Positions 13,394 to 24,170 of a DNA stretch of 64,000 nucleotides are shown here, piece after piece. Position 1 is the stretch's first letter; every line of letters begins with the position of its first letter. Below the pieces are notes generated by a model. It did not search any database. It was not told the origin of the DNA and saw only the letters and a list, made by a program, of their open reading frames with translations. The translations under genes were made by a program, and so were the position numbers. Origin of the DNA: Pantoea sp. RIT-PI-b (lineage in GTDB: Bacteria; Pseudomonadota; Gammaproteobacteria; Enterobacterales; Enterobacteriaceae); assembly GCF_001187905.1 (NCBI RefSeq), contig NZ_LGIS01000030.1, positions 310,001-374,000 on the forward strand. The letters are read 5' to 3'.

Positions 13394-14365
13394 TCAATGA
13401 ATCCCACCAATGCGGCTAAAGCGCACGCCGGTCGGCCACTGTCCTTCTTGTTTCTCGAAGCTCATCCAGATAGCAACCGCTTTACCGACCAGATTCTTCT
13501 CGGGCACAAAGCCCCAGTAGCGGCTGTCAGCGCTGTTATCACGGTTGTCACCCATCATGAAATACTGCCCTTGCGGCACAATCCATGTCGATTGCGGCTG
13601 GCCAGGCTGCTGATAATACATGCTTGCCTGACTTTGCGCTTCGTTTACCAGCAAGATATCGTGCGTTACGTTGCCCAAAGTCTCTTTACGGGTGCCGAGA
13701 CGCAAACCGCCCTTCATAGTTTCACCCTGCGGAGCCTGGAAGAAGCCGTTACCGGTTTCATTGCCATCAAAGCCGCTGAAGGTTTGAATGAAGTTGCTTG
13801 GCTCAACGTTAGTGTACGTTACCGGCAGCGCGGTACTGCAATTGCCGCTGCTGCAACCCGGATTGATTGTCAGGGTTTTGCTGTAAGGATCAAACACCAC
13901 TTTGTCGCCTGGCAAGCCAATCACGCGCTTGATGTAATCCACGCTCGGATCTTTCGGATACTTGAATACCGCGACATCACCGCGCTGCGGATGACCGGTG
14001 GGAATCAGCGTGGTTTGGGTAATTGGATCTTTAATGCCGTAAGCAAACTTCTCAACGAGGATGAAGTCACCAATCAGCAGCGTTGGCATCATTGAGCCTG
14101 AGGGAATCTGGAACGGCTCAAAAATGAACGAACGCACAATCAATACCACCGCCAGCACCGGGAACACCGATGCCGTGGTTTCTACCCAACCCGGTTGTGC
14201 GGCCACTTTCGCCAGCGTTTTGCTGTCGAGTGCGTTGCCAGCCTGCGCTTGCGCTGCAGCCTGCTTAGCACGACGTGCCGGTGCCCATTTAAAGCGATCG
14301 ATACACCAGATAACGCCAGTGACCAGCGTTGCGATCACTAAAACCAGGGCGAACATGTTAGCCAT
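13394..14365 (-). CDS. lepB: Signal peptidase I
   Basis: Removes signal peptides from exported proteins at the periplasmic face of the inner membrane. It has 323 residues: two N-terminal membrane segments (about 4-22 and 60-77), the catalytic serine in FQIPSGSMMPTL (about 90) and the general-base lysine in YIKRVIGLPGD (about 145), then the conserved MGDNRDNSADSRYWG box near 280. It directly follows lepA (9 bp gap). Confidence 0.98.
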   Translation of the reverse strand: MANMFALVLVIATLVTGVIWCIDRFKWAPARRAKQAAAQAQAGNALDSKTLAKVAAQPGWVETTASVFPVLAVVLIVRSFIFEPFQIPSGSMMPTLLIGDFILVEKFAYGIKDPITQTTLIPTGHPQRGDVAVFKYPKDPSVDYIKRVIGLPGDKVVFDPYSKTLTINPGCSSGNCSTALPVTYTNVEPSNFIQTFSGFDGNETGNGFFQAPQGETMKGGLRLGTRKETLGNVTHDILLVNEAQSQASMYYQQPGQPQSTWIVPQGQYFMMGDNRDNSADSRYWGFVPEKNLVGKAVAIWMSFEKQEGQWPTGVRFSRIGGIH

Positions 14366-14374
14366 TAAAAATCC

Positions 14375-16174
14375 TTATTTGCTGTCTTTACCGACATGCA
14401 GAATGGCAAGGAATGCTTCCTGCGGCAGCTCAACGTTGCCGACCTGCTTCATTCGCTTCTTACCGTCTTTCTGCTTCTGCAACAGTTTCTTCTTACGGCT
14501 CACGTCGCCGCCATAGCATTTCGCCAGGACGTTTTTACGCAGCTGTTTGACCGTTGAGCGAGCGATAATGTGGTTGCCGATTGCCGCCTGAATCGCAATA
14601 TCAAACTGCTGACGAGGGATAAGATCTTTCATCTTCTCCACCAGATCGCGGCCACGATATTGTGAGTTATCACGGTGAGTAATCAGCGCCAGCGCATCAA
14701 CACGTTCTGAGTTAATCATCACGTCGACACGCACCATGTCAGAGGTTTGGAAACGTTTGAAGTTATAATCCAGCGATGCATAGCCGCGCGAGGTTGATTT
14801 CAGACGGTCGAAGAAGTCGAGCACCACTTCAGCCATCGGAATTTCATACGTCAGCGCAACCTGCTTACCGTGGTAAACCATGTTGGTTTGTACGCCACGT
14901 TTTTCGATACACAGCGTAATGACGTTACCGAGGAACTCCTGCGGCAGCAGCATATGACACTCAGCGATCGGCTCACGCAGCTCTGCAATATTATTCAGCG
15001 GTGGCAGTTTCGACGGGCTATCGACGTAAATCGTTTCACCATCGGTGGTTTCCACTTCATAAACTACGGTCGGCGCGGTGGTGATCAGGTCGAGATCGTA
15101 TTCACGCTCCAGACGTTCCTGAATGATCTCCATGTGCAACAGACCGAGGAAGCCGATGCGGAAACCGAAGCCCAGCGCCGTTGAGCTCTCTGGCTCGTAG
15201 AAAAGTGACGCATCGTTCAGGCTCAATTTGCCCAGCGCATCACGGAACGCTTCATAGTCGTCGGAACTGATCGGGAACAGACCGGCATAAACCTGTGGCT
15301 TCACTTTTTTGAAGCCAGGTAACACTTTCTCCGCCGGATTGCGCTGCAAGGTCAGCGTATCGCCTACTGGCGCACCGAGGATATCTTTAATCGCACACAC
15401 CAACCAGCCTACTTCACCGCAGTTCAACTCGTTGCGATCAACGCGTTTCGGCGTGAAGATACCCAGGCGGTCAGCGTTATAGCTTTGGCCAGAACTCATG
15501 ACCTTCACTTTGTCGCCTTTGCGCAGCGTACCGTTTTTGATGCGAATCAGCGACACCACACCAAGGTAGTTATCGAACCATGAATCGATAATCAGCGCCT
15601 GCAAAGGACCTTCTGGATCGCCTTCTGGCGGCGGAATGTCGCGCACCAGACGTTCCAGCACATCGGGCACGCCGACGCCGGTTTTCGCCGAACAACGTAC
15701 CGCATCAGTAGCGTCGATGCCGACGATATCTTCAATCTCTTCCGCAACGCGCTCTGGATCGGCGGCAGGCAGGTCGATTTTGTTCAATACCGGTACCACT
15801 TCCAGATCCATTTCCATTGCGGTGTAGCAGTTTGCCAGCGTCTGCGCTTCAACGCCCTGCCCTGCATCGACCACCAGCAATGCTCCTTCACACGCCGCCA
15901 AAGAGCGGGAAACTTCATAGGAGAAGTCAACGTGTCCGGGAGTATCGATAAAATTGAGCTGGTAAGTTTCACCGTCCAGCGCTTTGTAATCGAGCGTTAC
16001 GCTCTGCGCTTTAATGGTAATGCCGCGTTCACGTTCCAGATCCATTGAGTCGAGAACTTGCGCAGCCATCTCACGATCGCTCAGGCCACCACAAATTTGA
16101 ATCAAACGGTCAGAGAGCGTTGATTTGCCGTGGTCAATGTGAGCGATGATGGAGAAATTTCTTATGTGCTTCAT
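14375..16174 (-). CDS. lepA: Elongation factor 4 (LepA)
   Basis: Ribosome-associated translational GTPase implicated in initiation and 30S biogenesis. It has 599 residues with P-loop [26 protein letters not shown]-like domains II, III and V, and the LepA-specific C-terminal domain ending in basic residues. It is first of the lepA-lepB pair. Confidence 0.98.
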   Translation of the reverse strand: MKHIRNFSIIAHIDHGKSTLSDRLIQICGGLSDREMAAQVLDSMDLERERGITIKAQSVTLDYKALDGETYQLNFIDTPGHVDFSYEVSRSLAACEGALLVVDAGQGVEAQTLANCYTAMEMDLEVVPVLNKIDLPAADPERVAEEIEDIVGIDATDAVRCSAKTGVGVPDVLERLVRDIPPPEGDPEGPLQALIIDSWFDNYLGVVSLIRIKNGTLRKGDKVKVMSSGQSYNADRLGIFTPKRVDRNELNCGEVGWLVCAIKDILGAPVGDTLTLQRNPAEKVLPGFKKVKPQVYAGLFPISSDDYEAFRDALGKLSLNDASLFYEPESSTALGFGFRIGFLGLLHMEIIQERLEREYDLDLITTAPTVVYEVETTDGETIYVDSPSKLPPLNNIAELREPIAECHMLLPQEFLGNVITLCIEKRGVQTNMVYHGKQVALTYEIPMAEVVLDFFDRLKSTSRGYASLDYNFKRFQTSDMVRVDVMINSERVDALALITHRDNSQYRGRDLVEKMKDLIPRQQFDIAIQAAIGNHIIARSTVKQLRKNVLAKCYGGDVSRKKKLLQKQKDGKKRMKQVGNVELPQEAFLAILHVGKDSK

Positions 16175-16392
16175 TTATATGAATATCTTCACGTAGAAAA
16201 TCAGTGGGAAACTTGAGCACAGACACATTCAGGAAAGTCAGCTTTACCCGGAACCCTGTCGGCCTCATTAATGACGACGCATATTACACTGTTAACGCCG
16301 CGCGTTAAAGAATGGAACTGTGGGGAATCGCAACAGATTTCAGCGGTTAAGCAGAATAGAGGAAGCTGCATCCGATGCGGCCCTGACGGGGA

Positions 16393-16857
16393 TCAAACTT
16401 CGCTTTCCACACGCAGTGCATCGGGAGGTAACGCAACGCTGAGAATCACAGGCTGAAATGCCTCACGATCGCCGAATACGTTAGAGACACCTTTCGCCAC
16501 GATAAAGCCGCCAATGCCGCCTAACAGTGCGCCACAGGCCGCAGCAACATCGCTGTGGAACAACATCTGGAAGATACCTGCAACCAAAAACAGGCCAAAC
16601 AGCGGCGTCATGTAAACCAGCAACGCCGACCCCAGTAAACTGCTTTCACGAATGCCTAATTCGATACGCTGCCCAGGTTGCAACGGCTCCGCGCTGGCGA
16701 TAGTCATAACGTGAGCATTTTTGGGTCCCAGCTGATTAAGCGCGTGGCTGCCGCAGCCTTTGCGCGCCGAACAGCTGTTACATGAGGTTTTTGCTTCCGT
16801 ATGCAACGTAGCAATGCCTTCCTTCCACGCCACGACGGTGGCCCATTCTCTCATCAT
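16393..16857 (-). CDS. rseC: SoxR-reducing/sigmaE-modulating protein RseC
   Basis: Small inner-membrane protein of the rpoE operon; also involved with the Rsx complex in reducing SoxR. It has 154 residues. Four N-terminal cysteines (CNSCSARKGC plus nearby) could bind a metal or iron-sulphur cluster, and two central hydrophobic stretches (about 75-95 and 103-123) form the membrane part. The ATG overlaps the rseB stop by 4 bp. Confidence 0.95.
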   Translation of the reverse strand: MMREWATVVAWKEGIATLHTEAKTSCNSCSARKGCGSHALNQLGPKNAHVMTIASAEPLQPGQRIELGIRESSLLGSALLVYMTPLFGLFLVAGIFQMLFHSDVAAACGALLGGIGGFIVAKGVSNVFGDREAFQPVILSVALPPDALRVESEV

Positions 16858-17810
16858 TTTGGTGAACCCGAATCTATGCTGTCCGCAATACGTTTGGCAG
16901 TAGCTGGCGGCAATTCGCCCACCACCGTGATTTCACTATTATTGCGCACTTCTGTCTGCACCGTACGACGCCCAGTGCGCAATGCCTGCACGCTGCTGCT
17001 TTTATCTGCTGGAGTGATATTGATGGCGAAGCTGAATAAGCCGTCGCTATACAGGCGAGATTCGACAGTTTTGTTCATCGACGGAATATTGCGTCGACTT
17101 TGTGAAATCAACTTCATGCCTGCCGGAAGCCAGCCTGGCTGCCAGCTAAGTTCGACTTTATCTCCCGCCGGCAGTGACAGCGACGGCGGCAGATTAGCCT
17201 TTTCCAGACCTTGCATCAGATTACGCACGCCTTCATCAACGGCAAAACTGATCACCCGGAACTGCTCCAGCGTTTCTCCGTCACGATCGAGCAGATCAAT
17301 ACGCAGCGGCAATTTGGTATCCACATCCAGCCACACCACATAGCTGTAGCGTGTGCCATCGCGCGACACGATACGCACCACTTCGCACATTTGATCGGCC
17401 ATGCGTGAGCGCCCCACGGGGATGAAATCGTAAGACTCGCCCAAACGGGAGAAGTCCGCGAACATCAACGCAGGAAGTGCATCAATAATGTGATTGCCCG
17501 GCAGCGAGAATGGATCTAATCCCGGCTCGAAATAGCTGATGTCGTTACCGCGCTGAATCACTTCACGGCGCGGCCCATCCATCTGCAGAAGTTGAGCGAA
17601 GATACGATTGTCGATTACCGCGTGACGAAAGCGTAGAGATTCAATGCCGAGACGCGAGACATTGATGTAGGCAAATTCGTAGTTGAGGTTCTGGCTTGCC
17701 TGCTCCATCTGCTGTAACAACGCCCCGGACGCAGATGTCTGCGCCGAGGCGATAGATGAGCAAAACAGGCTGCCTGCCAGCAGGCTAACGGCACACCAAA
17801 GCTGCTTCAT
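16854..17810 (-). CDS. rseB: SigmaE regulatory protein RseB
   Basis: Periplasmic protein that binds RseA and blocks its cleavage by DegS until lipoprotein/LPS signals release it. It has 318 residues with a signal peptide ending near SSIASA and the two-domain MucB/RseB fold (LolA-like N-terminal domain and smaller C-terminal domain). It overlaps rseA by one base and rseC by four, so it is translationally coupled. Confidence 0.96.
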   Translation of the reverse strand: MKQLWCAVSLLAGSLFCSSIASAQTSASGALLQQMEQASQNLNYEFAYINVSRLGIESLRFRHAVIDNRIFAQLLQMDGPRREVIQRGNDISYFEPGLDPFSLPGNHIIDALPALMFADFSRLGESYDFIPVGRSRMADQMCEVVRIVSRDGTRYSYVVWLDVDTKLPLRIDLLDRDGETLEQFRVISFAVDEGVRNLMQGLEKANLPPSLSLPAGDKVELSWQPGWLPAGMKLISQSRRNIPSMNKTVESRLYSDGLFSFAINITPADKSSSVQALRTGRRTVQTEVRNNSEITVVGELPPATAKRIADSIDSGSPK

Positions 17811-18466
17811 TACTGCTGCTGAGTTCCTAACGACTGGTTTCCAGGAACATTAGCCTGTGCCTGTTGCGGATCGTTTTTTTCAAACTGAACCTGATCGGCA
17901 TGCAGACGACGTTGCAGTTCATAATCCTGCAGCATGGCATTCACGCGACGACGCTGTTCCTGCACCTGCTGATTAGAGCTATTGGTGTCGAACGCTTCGG
18001 ACGGCACACCTAAGCTAACCGGCGACGCTTTACCCATCATTGGCAAGGTATTAAACGCGGGTGAGTCAGAGGTTTCCGTTGCACTGCCGGTTGGTGAACT
18101 GTTGTAGTGCTGAACACCCACAATCACCGCCAGTGATACACAGGCAGCGACACCAACCTGAGTCAACTGTGCAGCCCAGCTACCACCACGACGCCAAAAC
18201 GGCATCTTTTCATAGCGTGACGGCTCAGGCTGCGCTTCAGGGATCAGCGGAGTGACTTTGCGCGTCGGCTCATTTTCGATGGCCGCAGCTACACGTGCGG
18301 AGATATCAAAATGCAGCACTTCACCGATATCACCTCGTAAGGTGTCGCGGATGAGATGGTAGCTTTCCCAGCTTTGCTGAAGATCCGCATCCTTTGACAA
18401 CGACGCCAACAGCTCGTTATCTAAAGTTTCACCATCCATTAAAGCGGAAAGTTTTTCTTTCTGCAT
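17810..18466 (-). CDS. rseA: Anti-sigmaE factor RseA
   Basis: Single-pass inner-membrane anti-sigma factor. The cytoplasmic N terminus (MQKEKLSALMDGETLD) is the sigmaE-binding ASD, the membrane segment lies at about 102-119, and the periplasmic domain holds the RseB-binding region and DegS cleavage site. It has 218 residues, the usual length. It follows rpoE by 27 bp. Confidence 0.96.
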   Translation of the reverse strand: MQKEKLSALMDGETLDNELLASLSKDADLQQSWESYHLIRDTLRGDIGEVLHFDISARVAAAIENEPTRKVTPLIPEAQPEPSRYEKMPFWRRGGSWAAQLTQVGVAACVSLAVIVGVQHYNSSPTGSATETSDSPAFNTLPMMGKASPVSLGVPSEAFDTNSSNQQVQEQRRRVNAMLQDYELQRRLHADQVQFEKNDPQQAQANVPGNQSLGTQQQ

Positions 18467-18493
18467 GCCTTGGTACCCTTCCAGTAGCCGTTA

Positions 18494-19072
18494 TCACTGA
18501 CGTTGGATAAGCGGTTGAACTTTATTATCAATAGCCTCTCGTGCACGGAAGATACGCGAACGTACGGTACCAACCGGACAATCCATGATGACGGCAATCT
18601 CTTCGTAACTTAAGCCATCCAATTCCCTAAGGGTAATGGCCATACGAAGATCTTCGGGAAGCGCCTCAATGGTGCGAAAGACGATTTGTTTCAGTTCCTC
18701 AGACAACATTAAGTTCTCAGGGTTCGAAATTTCTTTTAACGCACCTGCACTTTCGAAATTCTCGGCGTCGATAGCATCCACATCACTGGATGGCGGACGT
18801 CGCCCCTGAGCAACCAGATAATTTTTTGCTGTATTCACCGCGATGCGGTACAGCCATGTATAAAAAGCGCTGTCGCCACGGAACGACTCCAGTGCGCGAT
18901 ACGCTTTAATAAAAGATTCCTGAACCACATCAGGCACATCGCCTGAGGGAACATAGCGTGAAACCAAGCTCGCCACTTTATGCTGGTATCGAATCACCAG
19001 TAAATTAAAGGACTTTTGATCTCCCTTCTGAACCCGCTCAACGAGAACCTGATCCGTTAACTGCTCGCTCAT
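18494..19072 (-). CDS. rpoE: RNA polymerase sigma factor sigmaE
   Basis: ECF sigma factor for envelope stress. It has 192 residues, nearly identical in length and sequence to E. coli RpoE: region 2 (YQHKVASLVSRYV...VVQESFIKAYRALESFRGDSAFYTW) and region 4 helix-turn-helix (LRELDGLSYEEIAVIMDCPVGTVRSRIFRARE). It is first gene of rpoE-rseA-rseB-rseC and preceded by its own sigmaE-type promoter. Confidence 0.98.
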   Translation of the reverse strand: MSEQLTDQVLVERVQKGDQKSFNLLVIRYQHKVASLVSRYVPSGDVPDVVQESFIKAYRALESFRGDSAFYTWLYRIAVNTAKNYLVAQGRRPPSSDVDAIDAENFESAGALKEISNPENLMLSEELKQIVFRTIEALPEDLRMAITLRELDGLSYEEIAVIMDCPVGTVRSRIFRAREAIDNKVQPLIQRQ

Positions 19073-19151
19073 CCGAGGTAATATCTCCCCAAAACTTTTT
19101 TATGCGTAAGTGAACTGCCAGCACATCTCATTGTTCTGAGCAAGCATGCGC

Positions 19152-19178
19152 TTAGAGTGATCTGCTGGCCTAAAGTTC
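19152..19178 (-). promoter_or_regulatory. SigmaE-dependent promoter of rpoE
   Basis: Minus strand: -35 GAACTT (19178-19173), 16-bp spacer, -10 TCTAA (19156-19152). This matches the autoregulated rpoE promoter of E. coli. Initiation would be near 19146, giving a leader of about 75 nt. Confidence 0.82.
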
Positions 19179-19344
19179 ACAACGACCTGAATATTTCCGT
19201 ATCGGAACCACGACATCATTGTTGTTGATGGTCTTTCAGTGTAGCGACTTGCCACGCCGGTGGTGTCTTTTGCGGCACCGATAATCGCTGGCAGAGTACC
19301 TTATGATGCGGTCATTTTCACCTTTATTACCTGAATTTTCAGAG

Positions 19345-19362
19345 TGTTTACTATAAAAAACA
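19345..19362 (+). promoter_or_regulatory. Probable NadR operator upstream of nadB
   Basis: TGTTTA-CTATAA-AAAACA matches the NadR pattern TGTTTA-N6-TAAACA at 11 of 12 positions. NadR represses nadB when NAD is plentiful. In the rest of the 441-bp rpoE-nadB spacer (19073-19513) I see only the rpoE promoter and AT-rich DNA. Confidence 0.65.
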
Positions 19363-19513
19363 CATTCTGCTTATTTTAAACGTTAACCTACTGATATCGC
19401 GTTACTATCCTGAGTGGCTGGATAATTTTCCGGCGTAATTTGTTCAAAATACTTCACAGCATCGCTATCCAGGCTTATGCTCAAGCGACCTTTTGTTTAG
19501 TAAATTAAACATC

Positions 19514-21127
19514 ATGACCTCTCTTCCTGATTATCAGTGTGATGTACTCATCGTCGGCAGCGGTGCGGCAGGTTTATCTTTAGCACTGCGACTGGCACCG
19601 CATTATCAGGTGACTGTGCTCAGTAAAGCCCAGGTCAATGAAGGCTCAACGCTGTATGCGCAGGGCGGAATTGCCGCAGTGTTTGATGAAACGGACAGCA
19701 TTGAATCTCACGTAGAAGACACGCTGGTGGCCGGAGCGGGCTTATGCGATCGTCAAACAGTGAGTTTCATCGCCAGTAATGCGCGTCACTGTGTGCAATG
19801 GTTAATTGATAATGGCGTAGCATTCGATAAAGAGCCGCAGGTTGACGGCGAAGCACGTTACCATCTCACACGCGAAGGCGGCCACAGCCATCGTCGTATC
19901 CTGCACAGCGCCGATGCCACTGGTCGTGCGGTTGAAACCACGCTGGTAAGCCAGGCGCTGAGTCATCCCAATATCCGCATTATCGAACGCACCAACGCGG
20001 TGGATTTAATTCTCTCCGATAAGTTCGGTTTGCCGGGCAAACGCCGTGTGGTTGGCGCGTGGATCTGGAACCGCAATCGCGAACAGGTAGAAACCTGTCG
20101 CGCGCGCGCCGTGGTTTTAGCCACCGGCGGCGCAGCGAAAGTGTATCAATACACCACGAATCCGGATGTGGCGTCCGGCGATGGCATCGCGATGGCGTGG
20201 CGCGCCGGTTGTCGCGTGGCCAATCTGGAATTCAATCAATTCCACCCTACCTGTTTATTCCATCCGCAAGCACAGAACTTCCTGTTAACCGAAGCATTGC
20301 GCGGTGAAGGTGCCTGGCTGCTGCGACCAGATGGATCGCGCTTTATGCCTGACTTTGACGAGCGAGCCGAACTGGCCCCGCGCGATATCGTCGCGCGCGC
20401 GATTGACCATGAGATGAAACGCCTGGGCGTCGATTGCATGTATCTCGACATTAGCCACCAGCCGGAAAGCTTTGTGCGCGCCCACTTCCCGATGATCTAT
20501 GAAAAGTTATTGACCTTCGGCCTGGATCTTACCAAAGAGCCTATTCCCATCGTGCCCGCGGCGCATTATACCTGCGGCGGTGTGATGGTTGATCAACAGG
20601 GACGAACTGACGTAGACGGGCTCTATGCCATCGGCGAAGTGAGCTATACCGGCTTGCACGGTGCCAATCGCATGGCATCAAATTCACTGTTGGAGTGCCT
20701 GGTTTACGGTTGGTCAGCGGCGGAAGACATGATCGCTCGCCTGCCCGATGTCGCGGCGGTGGAACATCTACCCGCATGGGATGAAAGCCGCGTTGATGAT
20801 GCCGATGAGCGCGTGGTCATTCAACACAACTGGCACGAACTGCGGCTATTTATGTGGGATTACGTGGGCATTGTTCGCACCACCAAACGGCTGGAGCGCG
20901 CACTGCGACGCATCAATTTGCTACAGCAGGAGATCGATGAGTACTACGCGCATTTCCGCCTATCCAACAATCTGTTGGAGCTGCGTAATCTGGTTCAGGT
21001 CGCCGAACTGATGGTGCGCTGTGCACTGCAACGCAAGGAGAGCCGCGGGTTGCACTTCACCCTCGACAATCCCGACCTGCTTGCGGAAGCCTTACCGACC
21101 ATCCTGCAGCCAACGCTAACGGAATAG
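19514..21127 (+). CDS. nadB: L-aspartate oxidase
   Basis: FAD enzyme that oxidises aspartate to iminoaspartate, the first step of de novo NAD synthesis. The Rossmann motif [19 protein letters not shown] is at the N terminus, with YAQGGIAAV and the active-site [21 protein letters not shown] segment following. I start at ATG 19514 (537 residues, [11 protein letters not shown]), matching E. coli; an in-frame TTG at 19493 is possible but has no better ribosome site. It is convergent with trmN (12-bp overlap). Confidence 0.96.
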   Translation: MTSLPDYQCDVLIVGSGAAGLSLALRLAPHYQVTVLSKAQVNEGSTLYAQGGIAAVFDETDSIESHVEDTLVAGAGLCDRQTVSFIASNARHCVQWLIDNGVAFDKEPQVDGEARYHLTREGGHSHRRILHSADATGRAVETTLVSQALSHPNIRIIERTNAVDLILSDKFGLPGKRRVVGAWIWNRNREQVETCRARAVVLATGGAAKVYQYTTNPDVASGDGIAMAWRAGCRVANLEFNQFHPTCLFHPQAQNFLLTEALRGEGAWLLRPDGSRFMPDFDERAELAPRDIVARAIDHEMKRLGVDCMYLDISHQPESFVRAHFPMIYEKLLTFGLDLTKEPIPIVPAAHYTCGGVMVDQQGRTDVDGLYAIGEVSYTGLHGANRMASNSLLECLVYGWSAAEDMIARLPDVAAVEHLPAWDESRVDDADERVVIQHNWHELRLFMWDYVGIVRTTKRLERALRRINLLQQEIDEYYAHFRLSNNLLELRNLVQVAELMVRCALQRKESRGLHFTLDNPDLLAEALPTILQPTLTE

Positions 21128-21865
21128 GTAAAACGCTTTGACCAGGCTGAGCCAGTCTGCCGAATAGCTTTTATCTTCATCGCGAATGGCGAGACGCTCC
21201 AGCAGCGTTTCGCCTGCGGTTGGAGAAAAGCCTAAGACCACCCGATTCGGTGGACGCTGCGCATAAGCGGCAACGTCGTAGCGATAGCGCAGATGCCAGC
21301 CGTCGGCTTCTGCGAGTGCAATCAGCGCTTCTCCTGCCTCTGCGGGCAGCACCACACAAAAAAGTCCCTCTTCCTCAATCAACTGCGCCGCGCAACGCAG
21401 CAGGGTGAGATGATCGAGTGTGGCGGTACTGCGTGCGGTATCTCGCTCTATGCTGCCAGAAGCCATACCTGGCGCAAAAAAAGGTGGGTTACTGACGATC
21501 AGCGAATAGCGTTTTTCGCACTGCTCGCTCCAGCTAACAATATCCTGATGATGAACCGTAATGCGATCCGCCCACGGCGAAGCCTGCATATTTTCCTGCG
21601 CCTGCTGCGCAGCGCTGGCTTCCAGCTCGACCGCATCAATCTGTACCTGAGACGACGTGCGCTGCGCCAACATCAGCGCAATCAGTCCGCTGCCGCAGCC
21701 TATATCGAGGATGCGACGGACATCTGCAACGGGCGCCCATGCGCCAATTAACACGCCATCGGTGCCCACTTTCATCGCACAGCGATCGTGTGCGACGAAG
21801 AATTGTTTAAAGGTAAAACCATCTTTTCTTAACGTTTGCCGCGCCTGCGGCTGGTGCTGAGACAT
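21116..21865 (-). CDS. trmN: tRNA1(Val) (adenine(37)-N6)-methyltransferase
   Basis: Methylates N6 of A37 in tRNA-Val (E. coli YfiC/TrmM). It has 249 residues with a class-I SAM fold: [18 protein letters not shown] is the SAM-binding loop and SNPPFF the N6-adenine methyltransferase catalytic motif (N/D-P-P-Y/F). Strong match to YfiC at [19 protein letters not shown]. It overlaps nadB tail to tail. Confidence 0.95.
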   Translation of the reverse strand: MSQHQPQARQTLRKDGFTFKQFFVAHDRCAMKVGTDGVLIGAWAPVADVRRILDIGCGSGLIALMLAQRTSSQVQIDAVELEASAAQQAQENMQASPWADRITVHHQDIVSWSEQCEKRYSLIVSNPPFFAPGMASGSIERDTARSTATLDHLTLLRCAAQLIEEEGLFCVVLPAEAGEALIALAEADGWHLRYRYDVAAYAQRPPNRVVLGFSPTAGETLLERLAIRDEDKSYSADWLSLVKAFYLFR

Positions 21866-22006
21866 TCTTCACTACCATTGAATTTTTTACTGCCGGAAGT
21901 GTAACGTGGTGGGGATGGGAATTCACCTGCGCCTGTAATACCTACACAAACAGATGAAGATTATATTCGTTCTGTCTATAATCAGCGCCCCAAACTGAGG
22001 TAGACC

Positions 22007-23335
22007 ATGACCGTAACCACATTCTCCGAACTCGAACTCGACGAAAGCCTGCTACAAGCTTTGCAGGAAAAAGGCTTCACTCGCCCTACTGTTATTCAGG
22101 CCGAGACCATTCCTGCCGCGCTGGAAGGCCGTGACGTTCTGGGTTCGGCTCCAACCGGGACGGGGAAAACTGCAGCGTTTTTGCTGCCCGCTTTACAGCA
22201 TTTGCTCGATTTCCCGCGCAAGAAATCAGGCCCGCCACGCATTTTGATTGTCACCCCAACGCGCGAACTGGCGATGCAGGTTGCCGATCACGCACGCGAA
22301 CTGGCTAAACACACGCATCTGGATATCGCCACCATCACCGGTGGCGTGGCGTATATGAACCATGCCGAAGTGTTCAGCGAAAACCAGGACATCGTCGTCG
22401 CGACCACCGGCCGTCTGCTGCAATACATCAAAGAAGAGAACTTTGACTGCCGCGCTGTGGAGACACTGATTCTTGATGAAGCTGACCGCATGCTCGATAT
22501 GGGCTTTGCGCAGGACATCGAAACCATCGCCGCAGAAACCCGCTGGCGCAAGCAGACGCTGTTGTTCTCGGCGACGCTGGAAGGCGAGCACATCAAAGAC
22601 TTCGCCGAGCGTTTGCTGAATGAGCCAGTCTTTATCGAGGCCGACCCAAGCAAAAGCGAACGTAAAAAAATTCAGCAATGGTATTACCGCGCTGACGATC
22701 TCGAGCATAAAAATAAGCTGCTGATTCATCTGCTGAAACAGCCCGATGCCACGCGCGTCATCGTGTTTGTGCGCAAACGCGAGCGTCTGCATGAGCTGGT
22801 CACATGGCTGCATGAAGCCGACATTCGCACCAGCTATCTTGAAGGCGAAATGGTGCAGGTGAACCGTAACGAAGCGATCAAACGCATGAATGATGGCCGC
22901 GTTAAGGTGATGATCGCCACTGACGTTGCCGCTCGCGGTATCGACATTGACGATATCTCACACGTTATCAACTACGACTTGCCGCGCACTGCCGATACCT
23001 ATCTGCACCGCATCGGTCGTACTGCGCGTGCGGGCCGTAAAGGTACAGCAATTTCGCTGGTTGAGGCACACGATCACGTGCTGCTGGGCAAAATCACCCG
23101 TTACATCAACGAGCCGTTAAAGGCGCGTGTGATTGATGAACTGCGTCCAGAAAGCCGTGCGCCAAGCGCTAAAGTGACGGGAAAACCGTCGAAAAAGGCC
23201 CTTGCGAAGCGCAAAGAGAAGAAAGAGAAAGAAGAAGAGAAACCACGCGTGAAAAAACGCCATCGCGACACCAAAAATGTCGGTAAACGCCGCAAGCCAA
23301 GCGGTAGCGATGCACCAGAATCCGGTGCGGAATAA
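22007..23335 (+). CDS. srmB: ATP-dependent RNA helicase SrmB
   Basis: DEAD-box helicase acting early in 50S assembly. It has 442 residues with the Q motif, SAPTGTGKT (I), PTREL (Ia), DEAD in LDEADRMLDMG (II), SAT (III) and HRIGRTARAG (VI), followed by a lysine/arginine-rich tail (about 385-442) that resembles the RNA-binding extension of E. coli SrmB. TATAAT at 21977-21982 is a likely -10; a terminator follows the gene. Confidence 0.97.
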   Translation: MTVTTFSELELDESLLQALQEKGFTRPTVIQAETIPAALEGRDVLGSAPTGTGKTAAFLLPALQHLLDFPRKKSGPPRILIVTPTRELAMQVADHARELAKHTHLDIATITGGVAYMNHAEVFSENQDIVVATTGRLLQYIKEENFDCRAVETLILDEADRMLDMGFAQDIETIAAETRWRKQTLLFSATLEGEHIKDFAERLLNEPVFIEADPSKSERKKIQQWYYRADDLEHKNKLLIHLLKQPDATRVIVFVRKRERLHELVTWLHEADIRTSYLEGEMVQVNRNEAIKRMNDGRVKVMIATDVAARGIDIDDISHVINYDLPRTADTYLHRIGRTARAGRKGTAISLVEAHDHVLLGKITRYINEPLKARVIDELRPESRAPSAKVTGKPSKKALAKRKEKKEKEEEKPRVKKRHRDTKNVGKRRKPSGSDAPESGAE

Positions 23336-23355
23336 AACAGCACCGTCTGAAACTG

Positions 23356-23381
23356 ATCGCCTCTTTTGAGGCGATTTTTTT
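23356..23381 (+). terminator. Rho-independent terminator of srmB
   Basis: ATCGCCTC-tttt-GAGGCGAT followed by a seven-T run. Confidence 0.92.
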
Positions 23382-23450
23382 GTTTTAAGCGTAGCGAAAT
23401 AGCGCTTTCGTTATGAACGTCCCTTCAGAAGCCTCTCTTTTTCAATGCAC

Positions 23451-23488
23451 AATATAAAAAGCCGCGCCAATCAACATTGGCGCGGCTT
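23451..23488 (-). terminator. Rho-independent terminator of grcA
   Basis: Long stem AAGCCGCGCCAA/TTGGCGCGGCTT (23459-23470 with 23477-23488), followed leftward by TTTTTATATTG. Confidence 0.88.
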
Positions 23489-23521
23489 GTATTGCTGTGT
23501 GTCTTTTCGTCAGCGCTGCAA

Positions 23522-23905
23522 TTACAGGCTTTCGGTAAATGTACGAGTAATAACATCACGCTGCTGCTCTGGCGTCAGCGCGTTAAAGCGCACGGCATAG
23601 CCGGAAACGCGAATGGTCAACTGTGGATATTTTTCCGGATGGTTCACGGCATCTTCCAACGTTTCACGACGCAGTACGTTTACGTTCAGGTGCTGACCAC
23701 CTTCAATACGCACCTGCGGTTTCTGCTCAAGTGGAATTTCACGGTAAGCAATTTCACCCAGATCGCTGATAGCAACGACCTGGTCTTCAGAGAAATCACC
23801 TTTAGCACACAGGCAGCGTGCTTCAGCTTTCTCATCGTCCAACAGCCAGAATGAGTTCATCAACTGTGGATTACTTGCCTGAGTAATTTGAATTCCGGTA
23901 ATCAT
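23522..23905 (-). CDS. grcA: Autonomous glycyl radical cofactor
   Basis: Replaces the oxygen-damaged C-terminal glycyl-radical part of pyruvate formate-lyase. It has 127 residues, the E. coli YfiD length. The radical-bearing glycine (about 102) is in [11 protein letters not shown], and the C-terminal half resembles the PflB C terminus. Anaerobic induction is expected from the FNR site upstream. Confidence 0.97.
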   Translation of the reverse strand: MITGIQITQASNPQLMNSFWLLDDEKAEARCLCAKGDFSEDQVVAISDLGEIAYREIPLEQKPQVRIEGGQHLNVNVLRRETLEDAVNHPEKYPQLTIRVSGYAVRFNALTPEQQRDVITRTFTESL

Positions 23906-23972
23906 AGTGGGCCTCCAGGGCTTTAGGCTGCCGCACAGGGACAGCGTTTATCAATCGGTTATGGAATGCTCT

Positions 23973-24014
23973 GGTATATCACTCAAAGAAATCCTTGGTT
24001 TTGACCTGTATCAA
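23973..24014 (-). promoter_or_regulatory. grcA promoter with class II FNR site
   Basis: FNR box TTGAC-CTGT-ATCAA (24001-24014) has one mismatch to TTGAT-N4-ATCAA. A -10 TATACC (23978-23973, minus strand) places initiation near 23966, so the FNR dyad is centred at about -41.5, the classic class II position. Confidence 0.72.
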
Positions 24015-24170
24015 TTTTGTCCAATCGCTTTAAACGCGTCAAAAGCTAACAAATTGATTCACAACAATTTTTAAAATTAACTTTTTACGTAAATTTTCAA
24101 ATTATTTTTAGCCTTCTGCTGCTGTGCCTGACACGTTAAGCTAGGCGTATTAATTTGCAGGGAGTCAATG

